64,000 nucleotides of DNA, taken from the NCBI GenBank assembly GCA_020636405.1, contig JACJXW010000005.1:558001-622000 (forward strand). The letters run 5' to 3'. How positions within the stretch are numbered: the first letter of the stretch is position 1; the number at the start of each line of letters is the position of its first letter. Under the pieces are notes generated by a model, which had not been told where the DNA came from, ran no database searches, and saw nothing but the letters and a program-made list of their open reading frames with translations. A program made the position numbers and the translations under genes. Shown here piece after piece: positions 42,926 through 50,954 of this stretch. The DNA comes from Lewinellaceae bacterium (GTDB lineage Bacteria; Bacteroidota; Bacteroidia; Chitinophagales; Saprospiraceae).

Positions 42926-43843
42926 TTAGGTTAGTTTTTTGAATAACACCAAAGGCCTTTGACAGAGCGGAATTTGTTGGACAAATTGTTCAAAAGCCAC
43001 TGGCGTTTTATAGTTCAAGCTTTGGTGGGGCCTGATATGATTATAAAGATAAACGAACCTGGGCAGTTCTTTTCGGAGTTTAGCTACCGAGTTTACTCCC
43101 CAGGGGATCAAGTAATCATTTTTGGCCGTGCCATGAAAGCGTTCCATATGCGGGTTTTCATACACACACTCGGCCATGGAAGAACGGATGTGGTATTGGC
43201 TTAGCAGTCCTAAAAACCCTTTGTCATAATACTGCCCTCCTCCATCGGAATGGAACAAGAGCCGGTTGTCATAACTTTGAACGCCTCTGTTTTTTAGAGC
43301 CATTTTCAAAGCTGGCATGGTAGTCTGTTCGGTAATCAAGGTTTCAGACAAGGCATAACCCAAGCACCTCCTGGAATATAAATCCAGGATAAAAGTCAGG
43401 TATGCCCACCCATCCAGCAGGCGGTAATAGGTCAAGTCGCTTACCCAAACCTGGTTGAGGCCCTTGATTTCCAGGCCTTCAACGAGGTTAGGAAAGCGAA
43501 AAGCTCCGGAGTAAGTTGTCTTGTGGAAGATCCGAACCGGCTGGACGCTAAGCCCGTTGCCGATAAGGATTTCTTCGAACTTGTCTCTGCCGATGCCCTC
43601 TAAAAAGGCATCAGGCTCGGTGGAGCTCATCATGGCATATAGAGGCCGGGCGCCCATGCGAACATGTGTCTGGCGGTGGTGTTTAGCCCGCTGGACAAGT
43701 TGCTCCTCCAGGTGCGCCTGGGCCGAAATCTTGCTTCGGTGTTTGTGGAAGCCTTGGCGGCTGATGCCCACTTGCTTGTATAACGATTCCATAGTCAAAG
43801 CGTGTTGGCATCGATGGAAGAAGAACCATTCAAGAACTTCCAC
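42926..43843 (-). CDS. IS3-family transposase OrfB (DDE integrase)
   Basis: A 305-residue rve-type integrase that begins with GTG (its real product is likely the OrfAB fusion). An N-terminal helix-turn-helix-like segment (YKQVGISRQGFHKHR) precedes the catalytic core. The D-D-E residues are visible: Asp in WVSDLTYYRL, Asp in LFHSDGGGQYYDK, and Glu in ENPHMERFHGTAKNDY. The end of the domain has YNHIRPHQSLNYKTPVAFE, the classic IS3 C-terminal motif. It cuts and joins the element ends. It overlaps OrfA by 49 bases in the -1 frame. The frame is uninterrupted, so activity is plausible. Confidence 0.96.
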   Translation of the reverse strand: MEVLEWFFFHRCQHALTMESLYKQVGISRQGFHKHRSKISAQAHLEEQLVQRAKHHRQTHVRMGARPLYAMMSSTEPDAFLEGIGRDKFEEILIGNGLSVQPVRIFHKTTYSGAFRFPNLVEGLEIKGLNQVWVSDLTYYRLLDGWAYLTFILDLYSRRCLGYALSETLITEQTTMPALKMALKNRGVQSYDNRLLFHSDGGGQYYDKGFLGLLSQYHIRSSMAECVYENPHMERFHGTAKNDYLIPWGVNSVAKLRKELPRFVYLYNHIRPHQSLNYKTPVAFEQFVQQIPLCQRPLVLFKKLT

Positions 43844-44208
43844 TCGGAGTTTTTTTCAAAATTCACATTATAGCGCTCCTGGGCTATCTCCAGCAGCTTT
43901 TCATAGTACTTGATCTGAACCTGTTGCTGGCCGATAAACTGTTCCAGTTCCTGGACTTTTTTTTCTAAAGCCAGCCGTTTTTTGGACTCGCTTTTTTCTT
44001 CCACTACCTTGACAATACCTTTTTGATAGTGGGCCGAATACTTGCGTATCCACTTGTAAACAGCATTGTCGCTTACACCATAAGCCCGGCAAATTTCGCG
44101 GACTGTCACTTGGCCTTCTTCATATTCTTTAACGCGGGCACGGCGAAAATCTTCGCTGAAGTAACGTCGTTCCCGTTTGTACTTTCGGCTTTTTTTTGAC
44201 TTGTTCAT
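43795..44208 (-). CDS. IS3-family transposase OrfA (HTH-leucine zipper)
   Basis: A 137-residue DNA-binding protein. The ATG at 44208 is preferred to a TTG at 44259 that overlaps the terminal inverted repeat. Residues of about 15-60 hold the helix-turn-helix (ARVKEYEEGQVTVREICRAY, then GVSDNAVYKWIRKYS), and about 70-115 a leucine-zipper-like coiled coil (KKVQELEQFIGQQQVQIKYYEK). The heptamer A-AAA-AAC at 43849-43855 lies in the correct frame (GAA AAA AAC) near the end, and a -1 shift there leads directly into OrfB. OrfA alone usually represses transposition, while the fusion acts as transposase. Confidence 0.94.
   Translation of the reverse strand: MNKSKKSRKYKRERRYFSEDFRRARVKEYEEGQVTVREICRAYGVSDNAVYKWIRKYSAHYQKGIVKVVEEKSESKKRLALEKKVQELEQFIGQQQVQIKYYEKLLEIAQERYNVNFEKNSEWKFLNGSSSIDANTL
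43849..43855 (-). promoter_or_regulatory. programmed -1 frameshift site (A AAA AAC)
   Basis: On the minus strand OrfA codons read GA[A AAA AAC], the canonical X-XXY-YYZ heptamer. After a -1 slip the next codons CTC CGA GTG run into OrfB at its GTG (43843). This position, within the 49-base overlap, fits OrfAB production in IS3 elements. Confidence 0.85.
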
Positions 44209-44278
44209 ACGCCTTAATTTAGGTTTTTTGAGTTGACTTTTCAACTCCCTTTTTGTCAACCTATTTCAGGCGTGGACA

Positions 44279-44337
44279 AGTAACGAATCACGAATCACGA
44301 GTAACGAATCACGAATCACGAATAACGAATCACGAAC
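44279..44337. repeat. heptamer array, right part (split by IS)
   Basis: Tandem CGAATCA, CGAGTAA and CGAATAA units begin with the AGT target duplicate (44279-44281). Joined to 42802-42861 without the IS and one AGT copy, the units run in register. Confidence 0.88.
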
Positions 44338-44346
44338 TTAAAATTC

Positions 44347-44931
44347 ATGTTGCACCCTGAGATGCGCAAGGCCATAGCGGCCGTTCACCCTCTGGACGAT
44401 GACAGCTGGGCTGCTTTTGCCGCCTGCTGGGTTCCCATGTCCTATTCTAAAAATGAGATCATCACCCGGGAGGGGGAAACGGAGCGCTACTTTTATTTTG
44501 TCCTCGATGGGGTACAGCGCCTGTATCACCTCCAGGACGGGCAGGAGCACATTCTGGGATTTTCCTTCGACCACAGTTTTTCCGGCGTATTCGACAGTTT
44601 TCTCAAACAGCGGCCTGCCACTCTGTTTCTGGATGCCATCACCGATAGCCGGATGTTGGCCATAACGTTGGCTGATTTCACCCGTATGGTTGAAGAGCAC
44701 CCAACGGTGGAACGGTGGTTTCGGAAGTTCCTGGCCGAGATCCTGATCGGCCGGTTGGAGCGGGAAGTCGAACTGCTCAGTTGCACGGCGGAAGAGCGTT
44801 TTCGCCGCGTGTTCCAGCGCAGCCCCCGGGCGGTCCAGCTTATTCCAAGCAAGCATTTGGCGTCTTATCTGGGCATGGCCCCGGAGACCCTAAGCCGGGT
44901 GAAGCAGAAGGTGTGGAATGACAACTCTTGA
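44347..44931 (+). CDS. Crp/Fnr family transcriptional regulator
   Basis: A 194-residue regulator with an N-terminal cNMP-binding-like beta roll (about 20-125; REGETERYFYFVLDGVQRLY is its typical first strands and loop, and FSFDHSFSGVFDSFLKQRP is the middle part) and a C-terminal helix-turn-helix (SKHLASYLGMAPETLSRVKQ, about 168-187). It lacks Fnr-type Cys ligands, and its ligand is not evident. The gene starts 10 bases after the heptamer array, so its promoter must lie within or before the array; insertion of the IS element 69 bases upstream may have changed its expression. A DinB-like gene follows 9 bases later. Confidence 0.9.
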   Translation: MLHPEMRKAIAAVHPLDDDSWAAFAACWVPMSYSKNEIITREGETERYFYFVLDGVQRLYHLQDGQEHILGFSFDHSFSGVFDSFLKQRPATLFLDAITDSRMLAITLADFTRMVEEHPTVERWFRKFLAEILIGRLEREVELLSCTAEERFRRVFQRSPRAVQLIPSKHLASYLGMAPETLSRVKQKVWNDNS

Positions 44932-44940
44932 TCTGGATCA

Positions 44941-45570
44941 ATGCGCCTGCACCTGAAAAGGAGGTTCTTTGTCAAAAAAAAGATGGATTTATCAAGCCGC
45001 CAACTCCTGGATGAATTGCTCCGGGAAGCCCGTAAGATGGAAGCTCAAACCGCTGAACTGAGGAACGCCAATGCTACCCGGTTGCACCAGCGGCCCTCTC
45101 CCCAGGGTTGGAATGCCCTGGAATGTCTCGAGCACCTTAACCTCACCTACGACTATTACCTGCCACAACTGGAGAAAGCCATTGGGAAAGCAAAGGATAA
45201 AGGCTGGAAGCCGGAATCCAACTACCAACCGGGCTTTTTGGGAAAAAAAATGATCGAGAGCGTTCGTCCCGGAGACAAAGGGAAGATAGGGATGAAGATG
45301 AAAACCTTTAAGCGAACCACTCCGGCGATAGAAGGCAGGCCTGCCGAAATAACCATCAATCGGTTTTTAATCCACCATCGACAATTCATTCAATTGATAG
45401 AAGCCGGCCGGGGCGTAAACCTGCAACGGCCTCGCGTCACCTCCCTCATCGGGCCGGCTCTTCGTTTTCGGCTGGGCGACGCCCTGCGTTTTTTACAGGC
45501 GCACAATGAGCGGCATTGGCTGCAATTGGAGCGGGCAATGGGGAAGGCGCAGGTGGGAGAAGCTGTTTAG
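44941..45570 (+). CDS. DinB-like protein
   Basis: A 209-residue protein of the DinB/YfiT-like four-helix family. The ATG at 44941 follows the Crp/Fnr gene by 9 bases; ATG 44983 (start MDLSSRQLLDELLREARKME) is the better fit to the family, and the 14 extra residues are very basic. Metal-binding His positions are suggested by ECLEHLNLTYDYYLP (about 62-76), HHRQFIQLIE and AHNERHWLQLERA near the end. DinB-fold proteins include metal-dependent thiol transferases and hydrolases, but no reaction can be given. It is likely co-transcribed with the regulator before it. Confidence 0.85.
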   Translation: MRLHLKRRFFVKKKMDLSSRQLLDELLREARKMEAQTAELRNANATRLHQRPSPQGWNALECLEHLNLTYDYYLPQLEKAIGKAKDKGWKPESNYQPGFLGKKMIESVRPGDKGKIGMKMKTFKRTTPAIEGRPAEITINRFLIHHRQFIQLIEAGRGVNLQRPRVTSLIGPALRFRLGDALRFLQAHNERHWLQLERAMGKAQVGEAV

Positions 45571-45619
45571 CCTCTTGGGTAAAAAAGGGAAATATATTGA
45601 AATACTTGGAAGTGTGGTC

Positions 45620-45662
45620 CCTGCCCTGTGAAATAATCGCTTGGCGAATTCCACAGGGCAGG
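45620..45662. repeat. hairpin repeat
   Basis: CCTGCCCTGTG at 45620-45630 and its exact complement at 45652-45662 form an 11-bp stem with a 21-base loop. The sequence just before it (TTGAAATACTTGGAAGT) resembles the outer arms around 35759 and 36003, so it is probably the same repeat family. Confidence 0.65.
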
Positions 45663-45710
45663 TGCGGCAGTTTTGGTTCTGGCACTCAACTTTGCCTCCC
45701 TCTCCCTGCC

Positions 45711-46031
45711 TCAAAGATCTATGGTATGGTCTTCAAAAACAGGTATTTCCCGAACTTTTTTAGGGTTTACGGGTGAGCTGTTCGGGGCCGTTTTGGAAAC
45801 AGGAATAAATGCTTCCGACATTTCCGTGCCAGGAGCGAGCTGCAGGTTACAGGCGGTCGGATGACAATTGGCCGGCTGTGTCTGAAACCAGCTTTCATCT
45901 ATGGCCTCCTGGGCGAGAAACGGGGCGGGCCGTTCTGTTTTTTTCTGGCCTCCTGGCTCATTGTGGGCAAAGAGGAAGGATAAAGGAAGGGCGAGTGCCA
46001 GCAAGATTGAGAACATCTTCATTTTTCTCAT
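45711..46031 (-). CDS. small exported hypothetical protein
   Basis: A predicted 106-residue protein. The start at 46031 gives a good signal peptide (MRKMKMFSILLALALPLSFLF with likely cleavage after AHN); an earlier in-frame ATG at 46154 gives a 41-residue prefix that does not fit export. The mature part has Pro/Ser-rich low-complexity sequence with two Cys in ANCHPTACNLQLAP. It matches no recognised family. Such short exported proteins are often missed or mispredicted, so the call depends on the signal peptide and on the absence of overlap with other genes. Alternatively it is a chance open frame. Confidence 0.4.
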   Translation of the reverse strand: MRKMKMFSILLALALPLSFLFAHNEPGGQKKTERPAPFLAQEAIDESWFQTQPANCHPTACNLQLAPGTEMSEAFIPVSKTAPNSSPVNPKKVREIPVFEDHTIDL

Positions 46032-46279
46032 GGCCGATGAATTTAGGGTATGGAATATTGAAAGTAAAGCAATTGTTTTTTGTTTGTTGGTTTTTCCATT
46101 TCGCATAAACTCTTTATTTATGGCATTTTGAGTAGTAGCTTTACTATCAAACATCCTGTTTTTTACTCTGTTTCCGGAATTGAGGGTTCCCGCCCCGATT
46201 TTCGTCGAAAAAAAAGGTATTTGGCCGATAATCCTTAAATTTAGGGCCTATTGAATTTATTCTAACGAAAGCCGACAAT

Positions 46280-47332
46280 ATGAAGACCATCAAAGGCCCT
46301 GCCCTTTTTCTGGCTCAGTTCATGGGCGATGAAGCTCCTTTTAATTCACTGGACAACATCTGCCGCTGGGCTGCCGGCCTGGGGTATAAAGGTGTACAGA
46401 TCCCTACCTGGGAAAGCCGCCTGATCAATTTACAGCAGGCGGCGGAAAGCAAGACGTATTGCGATGAACTGAAAGGCAGAATAGCAGAGCATGGCCTGGA
46501 GATCACGGAGCTTTCTACCCACCTGCAGGGACAACTTGTTGCCGTCCATCCGGCCTACGATACCTTGTTCGATGGCTTTGCTCCCGAAACACTCCATGGC
46601 AACCCCAAGGCCCGCACGGAGTGGGCGGTTCAGCAGCTGAAATGGGGCGCACAGGCCAGCCGCAACCTGGGGCTGGATGCCCATGTGACTTTCTCGGGGG
46701 CTCTGCTTTGGCCTTTTATGTACCCCTGGCCTCAGCGCCCGGCCGGGTTGGTGGAAATGGGCTTTAAGGAACTGGCGGATCGCTGGCGCCCCATCCTGGA
46801 CGTGTTCGAGGAGTGTGGCGTCGATGCCTGCTATGAGCTCCACCCCGGGGAAGACATCCACGACGGTGATTCCTTCGAACAATTCCTCGAAGCGCTGAAC
46901 GGCCACCCGCGCGCCTGCATCAACTACGACCCCAGCCACTTTGTCCTGCAGTGCCTGGACTACGTTCAGTTCATCGATTTCTACCACGAGCGCATCAAGG
47001 CCTTCCACGTGAAGGACGCCGAGTTCAACCCAACTGGCAAGCAAGGCGTTTACGGGGGCTTCCGCCCCTGGCTCCAACGCGCCGGCCGCTTCCGTTCGCT
47101 GGGTGACGGGCAGGTGGACTTCAGCGCCATCTTCAGCAAACTTTCAGAATACGATTACGACAGCTGGGCCGTGCTGGAATGGGAGTGTTGCATCAAAAGC
47201 CCGGAACAGGGCGCCCGCGAAGGCGCTGTATTCATCCAGGACCACATCATCGAGGTGACGGAGAAGGCTTTTGATGATTTCGCCGGAGGCGCCGCCGATG
47301 ACGAGCAGAACCGGAAGGTGCTGGGGCTGTAG
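46280..47332 (+). CDS. sugar phosphate isomerase/epimerase (TIM barrel)
   Basis: A 350-residue TIM-barrel protein of the xylose-isomerase-like AP-endonuclease 2 superfamily. It starts MKTIKGPALFLAQFMGDEAP; the motifs VDACYELHPGEDIHDGDS (about 181-198, metal-ligand Glu), ACINYDPSHFVLQ (about 213-225, Asp and His ligands) and IKAFHVKDAEFN (about 239-250, His ligand) outline the divalent-metal centre, and a late Glu is in AVLEWECC. Family members isomerise or epimerise sugars, keto-sugars or inositol derivatives. Similar enzymes accompany Gfo/Idh/MocA and DUF1080 genes in Bacteroidota, here about 10 kb upstream, so a shared pathway is possible. It is separated from them by T9SS genes and an IS element. 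Confidence 0.92.
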   Translation: MKTIKGPALFLAQFMGDEAPFNSLDNICRWAAGLGYKGVQIPTWESRLINLQQAAESKTYCDELKGRIAEHGLEITELSTHLQGQLVAVHPAYDTLFDGFAPETLHGNPKARTEWAVQQLKWGAQASRNLGLDAHVTFSGALLWPFMYPWPQRPAGLVEMGFKELADRWRPILDVFEECGVDACYELHPGEDIHDGDSFEQFLEALNGHPRACINYDPSHFVLQCLDYVQFIDFYHERIKAFHVKDAEFNPTGKQGVYGGFRPWLQRAGRFRSLGDGQVDFSAIFSKLSEYDYDSWAVLEWECCIKSPEQGAREGAVFIQDHIIEVTEKAFDDFAGGAADDEQNRKVLGL

Positions 47333-47469
47333 GGAAGTGGGAAATGGGAAATCGGAAATCGGAATTTTTCCAGAGGAGTGCTGCCAGGATGGGGCTGAAG
47401 ATGCCTGCACCATAAAAAACAGAGCTTCCTTAACAAAAGGAAGTTTGAAGTGGGAAGCGGCCGAAGGGA

Positions 47470-47580
47470 GTCCCGCCTCCGTCTCCGGCGGACCGTAGTC
47501 CGGCCTACGACGGACGGAGGCCGCGGGCTGAAGCCGCTATGGCGGGCGAAAGCCCGCACCGACGAAGGAGGCCGGGATCG
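47470..47580. repeat. GC-rich palindromic repeat
   Basis: Two consecutive hairpins: GCCTCCGTC/GACGGAGGC at 47475-47483 and 47513-47521, followed by GCGGGC/GCCCGC around 47542-47557. The style fits a dispersed non-coding repeat. Confidence 0.65.
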
Positions 47581-47754
47581 GAAATCAATAGCCACCAATG
47601 TCTGGGATTGTTCAGAACATTGTGTTTTTGTTCCTAATTGCAGGCGAAACAGAGTTGCGCAGAGACGGCACAAAGTATTCGCTGTCAAGCGAATACTCTA
47701 TGTTTCAAAATTTGCGGGCAGACACACATTTCTGAACACTCTCCAATATCTTCC

Positions 47755-47762
47755 TACCTTTG
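47755..47762 (+). promoter_or_regulatory. Bacteroidota -7 box (TACCTTTG)
   Basis: An exact TAnnTTTG match lies 45 bases before the TonB-dependent receptor ATG at 47808. It overlaps an in-frame TTG at 47760, arguing against that earlier start. Confidence 0.5.
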
Positions 47763-47807
47763 CCTCGCTCCTCAAAACCAGTACACATCTCAGGAAACGA
47801 AGCATTC

Positions 47808-50141
47808 ATGAAGCCATGCAGCTGTATACTACTATTTCTGCTATTCGTCCCGCAAATGGGTTTCACTCAGGTTCCTACCCAAACCATCCGGGGCGCCATC
47901 ACTGATGCAGACAGCCGGCAACCCTTGTCAGGGGCTACTGTGCTATTGCTGGAACTGGACAAGGGCACGGTAACGGACTCGGCCGGCCGCTACCGCCTGG
48001 AAGATGTTCCGGTAGGGCGGTATCAGTTGGAAGCCCGCCACGTGGGTTATGAAGGGCTGCTACTTGCCGAGGTGCTGGTAGAATCGGGCAAGGAGGCCGT
48101 CCTGGATCTGGAATTGCAGGGCAGCCCTCTGGGGCTGGCAGCGGTAGAGGTCAAGGCGTCCCGCAGTGACATCCGCGTGCCTCATCCGCTCAGCGTACAA
48201 ACGATCACAGTGGAGGAAACGCGCCGTTTCCCAGCCACCTTTTACGACCCGGCGCGGCTGGCGGCGGCTTTTGCCGGGGTCGTCAATGATAACGACCAGG
48301 CCAACGGTTTGGTGATCCGCGGCAACTCGCCCAATAGCCTGATCTGGCGCCTGGAAGGCGTGGATATCGTCAACCCCAACCATACGCCCAATGCCGGAAC
48401 CTTCAGCGACCGCGTTACCCAGAACGGAGGCGGGGTCAATATTCTCAGCGGGCAGATGCTGGGGACTTCCCATTTTTACACCGGCGCCTTCCCCTCCAAC
48501 TACGGCAATGCCCTGAGCGGCGTGCTCGATATGCGCCTGCGCGCCGGCAACAACGAACGGCACGAGCAGATCATTCAAGCCGGCCTGATCGGTATCGACC
48601 TGGCCGCCGAGGGGCCTATCTCCCGGAAGAGCGGAGCATCCTATCTCGCCAATTACCGCTACAGCACCGTCGGCCTGATCACTGGATTAGGGGTGGATTT
48701 CGGAGATGAAAAGATCAGCTTTCAGGATGTTTCCTTCAACTTCACTTTTCCCACTGGAAGCGGCGGCAAGTTTACCCTTTTCGGCCTGGGCGGCCTGAGT
48801 GAGAACCTCTTTGAAGCAGAAAGGGACTCCAGCCTGTGGGAATTTGGGAAAGACCGTTTCGACATTGCCTTCCGCTCGAAAATGGGCGCCATTGGCGGAA
48901 GTTTTGCGCAGCCGCTGGGAGAACAGGCTTTCTGGCATACGACAATTGCTGCCTCGGCCGTTAACAGCCGCCGCACCGGAGAGCGCCTGGCTGATGATTA
49001 TAGCCCAATTCTTCAAGAAGAAGACGAGCAGACGGAAGCCCGGTTTTCCCTGCACAGCTGGGTGAACCGAAAGTTCGCCCGTGCGGCCGCCCTGCGGCTG
49101 GGCATGCAACTCAGTCGGCAGGAGTACGAGATCCTTTCTGTCGCCACTCCCGGAGACACCCTGGCCCGGGGGGACGGGGGGGGCATGTTGTGGCAGCCTT
49201 ATGCCAGTTGGAGCGGCCAGTTGTCGGCTTCTGTGCGGATGAGCGCCGGCCTGCATTTCATGTATTTCGACTATACCGGCAGCAGCGCTCTCGAACCCCG
49301 CCTGTCCCTGGAATGGCGGCTCAACCCGAAGCAGCGCCTCAGCCTTGCCTATGGCCTGCACAGCCAGTTGCAATCTGCCCGGCTGTATTTTGCCCGTTCG
49401 GAAAGTGTGCAGAAGGAGCCCCTGGGCTTCACCCGGGCCCACCATCTGGTGCTGGGCTACCGGTACGAATTGGCAAAAGCCACTTCTTTACGGGCCGAGC
49501 TTTTCTATCAATCTCTTTTTGATGTCCCCATTGCTGCTACTGCCGGCAGTTCCTTTTCTGCTCTGAACCTCCTGGAAGGCCTGCCCCCCGAAGCCCTGGT
49601 GAATGAAGGAACAGGAGAGAACTACGGACTGGAAGTTTCGTTACAACGCCTGCTGTCCGGCGGTTTCTTTTACCTGGTCAACGGCACCTACTATCAATCG
49701 AAGTATAAAGGTAGTGACGGCATCCGGCGCGATACCCGCTTCAACGGCAACTACATCCTGAACCTGACGGCGGGTAAAGAGTGGGAAAAACAAAAAAAGG
49801 AGGGCCGCCTGGTGACGTGGGGCGCCAATATTCGCGTGGTAAATCTGGGAGGGTTCCGGGATACCCCCATCGATGTCCAGTCTTCTTTGGAAGCTGGAGC
49901 GACGGTTTTTTTCCTGGATGAGGCCTTTTCCATACGCCAGCCGGCCTTCTTCCGCACCGACCTGCGGCTTTACCGCAATTGGAATCGCCGAAAGTTCAAC
50001 TCTACCCTGGCCCTGGACATCCAGAACCTGGCCAATACCCGTAATGTAGCTTTCAGTTATTACGATACTCAAAAAATGCAGGTGGTGGAGAAGTATCAGC
50101 TGGGCATTATCCCCATTCTCACCTACCGGATAACGTTTTAA
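47808..50141 (+). CDS. TonB-dependent receptor with carboxypeptidase-regulatory domain
   Basis: A 777-residue outer-membrane receptor. ATG 47808 opens a signal peptide (CSCILLFLLFVPQMGFTQ). An N-terminal carboxypeptidase-regulatory-like domain (about 24-110, IRGAITDADSRQPLSGATVL) is followed by the plug (about 120-235, with VNDNDQANGLVIRGNSPNSL and LEGVDIVNPNHTPNAGTFS), then a 22-strand type barrel ending AFSYYDTQKMQVVEKYQL and a Phe-terminated strand. The classical TonB box is not obvious. No SusD partner lies next to it, so it is not a typical glycan-import pair; the following gene is a DoxX-like membrane protein. The substrate is unknown. Confidence 0.9.
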   Translation: MKPCSCILLFLLFVPQMGFTQVPTQTIRGAITDADSRQPLSGATVLLLELDKGTVTDSAGRYRLEDVPVGRYQLEARHVGYEGLLLAEVLVESGKEAVLDLELQGSPLGLAAVEVKASRSDIRVPHPLSVQTITVEETRRFPATFYDPARLAAAFAGVVNDNDQANGLVIRGNSPNSLIWRLEGVDIVNPNHTPNAGTFSDRVTQNGGGVNILSGQMLGTSHFYTGAFPSNYGNALSGVLDMRLRAGNNERHEQIIQAGLIGIDLAAEGPISRKSGASYLANYRYSTVGLITGLGVDFGDEKISFQDVSFNFTFPTGSGGKFTLFGLGGLSENLFEAERDSSLWEFGKDRFDIAFRSKMGAIGGSFAQPLGEQAFWHTTIAASAVNSRRTGERLADDYSPILQEEDEQTEARFSLHSWVNRKFARAAALRLGMQLSRQEYEILSVATPGDTLARGDGGGMLWQPYASWSGQLSASVRMSAGLHFMYFDYTGSSALEPRLSLEWRLNPKQRLSLAYGLHSQLQSARLYFARSESVQKEPLGFTRAHHLVLGYRYELAKATSLRAELFYQSLFDVPIAATAGSSFSALNLLEGLPPEALVNEGTGENYGLEVSLQRLLSGGFFYLVNGTYYQSKYKGSDGIRRDTRFNGNYILNLTAGKEWEKQKKEGRLVTWGANIRVVNLGGFRDTPIDVQSSLEAGATVFFLDEAFSIRQPAFFRTDLRLYRNWNRRKFNSTLALDIQNLANTRNVAFSYYDTQKMQVVEKYQLGIIPILTYRITF

Positions 50142-50155
50142 CATAATCACTCGCC

Positions 50156-50764
50156 ATGCTCTATTTCAATTCCCGGTTCTGGCATTTTGCCGTCGTAAGC
50201 ACCCGCATCTTCCTGGGGCTTTTATTTTTTACAGGCGGTATGTCCAAACTGATGCCTTTTCCTGGCGTGATGGGCCCTACCTGGCTTATCGAACGGCTTG
50301 CGGAATACGAGCTGGAACTGTATGGTTATTTCATCGCGTACTCTCAGGTAACCATCGGACTATTGTTGTTGTCTCAGCGTTTTGCGACGCTTGGGGCCGT
50401 CATGCTCTTCCCCCTGTTGCTCAATATGTTTGTGATCACCGTTTCTATGCACTGGCGCGGCACGCCCTATGTCATTGCTGTTTTTATCCTGATGAATATA
50501 TTCCTGCTGATCGCCGATTATCACCGGCTGAAATATATGCTGTTTCCGCGTACGGAGGCGCTGACGGCGCCTCGGCTGACGCGGCCCCACCTCCGGCTTG
50601 ACGGCCTTACGCTTTTCGGAATAGGAATGCTGATCTTTTGCCCTACGCTCTACGGGCTGGCCGGCAACCTGGCATACGGCGTCGCCATTCTGGGGCTGGT
50701 TAGTTTTCCCGTGAGCTGGGGGCTGGAGCGGGCTGCAAGGAGAAAAAAAGAACCAGGCGGGTGA
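50156..50764 (+). CDS. DoxX-like membrane protein
   Basis: A 202-residue integral membrane protein with about five helices. The start resembles DoxX: FWHFAVVSTRIFLGLLFFTGGMSKLMPFPG, where the R.FLG..F...G..K pattern is characteristic. Following helices include YFIAYSQVTIGLLLLSQRFATLG and YVIAVFILMNIFLLIADYHRL. The C-terminal 70 residues add two further hydrophobic segments and a basic tail. Roles suggested for DoxX relatives include quinone-linked oxidation steps and transport, but none can be assigned. It starts 14 bases after the TonB-dependent receptor, suggesting a two-gene operon. Confidence 0.7.
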   Translation: MLYFNSRFWHFAVVSTRIFLGLLFFTGGMSKLMPFPGVMGPTWLIERLAEYELELYGYFIAYSQVTIGLLLLSQRFATLGAVMLFPLLLNMFVITVSMHWRGTPYVIAVFILMNIFLLIADYHRLKYMLFPRTEALTAPRLTRPHLRLDGLTLFGIGMLIFCPTLYGLAGNLAYGVAILGLVSFPVSWGLERAARRKKEPGG

Positions 50765-50954
50765 TCCGGGTGGGCATTATTCGGCAGCGCCTGCCTGCCT
50801 GGCCGCCGGGCCCTTAGTGCGGTGCCCTACGCCTGTGGCTTTCTCTTTTCCTGCCCTGATCAAAGTCATCGGCGAGCAACCTGTTTTTTTATACCTTCCA
50901 ATCTGTTGAACCCTGGTATTCCCTCTAATATGCCCCTCTTCTAAACCAATAAAC

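Larger units (their letters stand above)
42862..44278 (-). mobile_element. complete IS3-family insertion sequence
   Basis: A 1417-bp element with 25-bp terminal inverted repeats (42862-42886 and 44254-44278, 21 of 25 matching; both start TGT and contain CGCCTGA and ATAGGTTGACA). A 3-bp direct repeat AGT flanks it (42859-42861 and 44279-44281). Two overlapping frames on the minus strand encode OrfA and OrfB with a slippery heptamer between them. The element lies inside a heptamer repeat array and all parts look intact. Confidence 0.95.
47333..47807. other. 475-base intergenic region with cruciform repeat
   Basis: A microsatellite-like GGGAAATCGGAAATCGGAAT stretch follows the isomerase stop. 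A GC-rich palindrome occupies 47470-47580 (GCCTCCGTC at 47475-47483 complements 47513-47521; GCGGGC and GCCCGC pair further on). A -7 box is at 47755-47762. No gene is supported. Confidence 0.6.
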
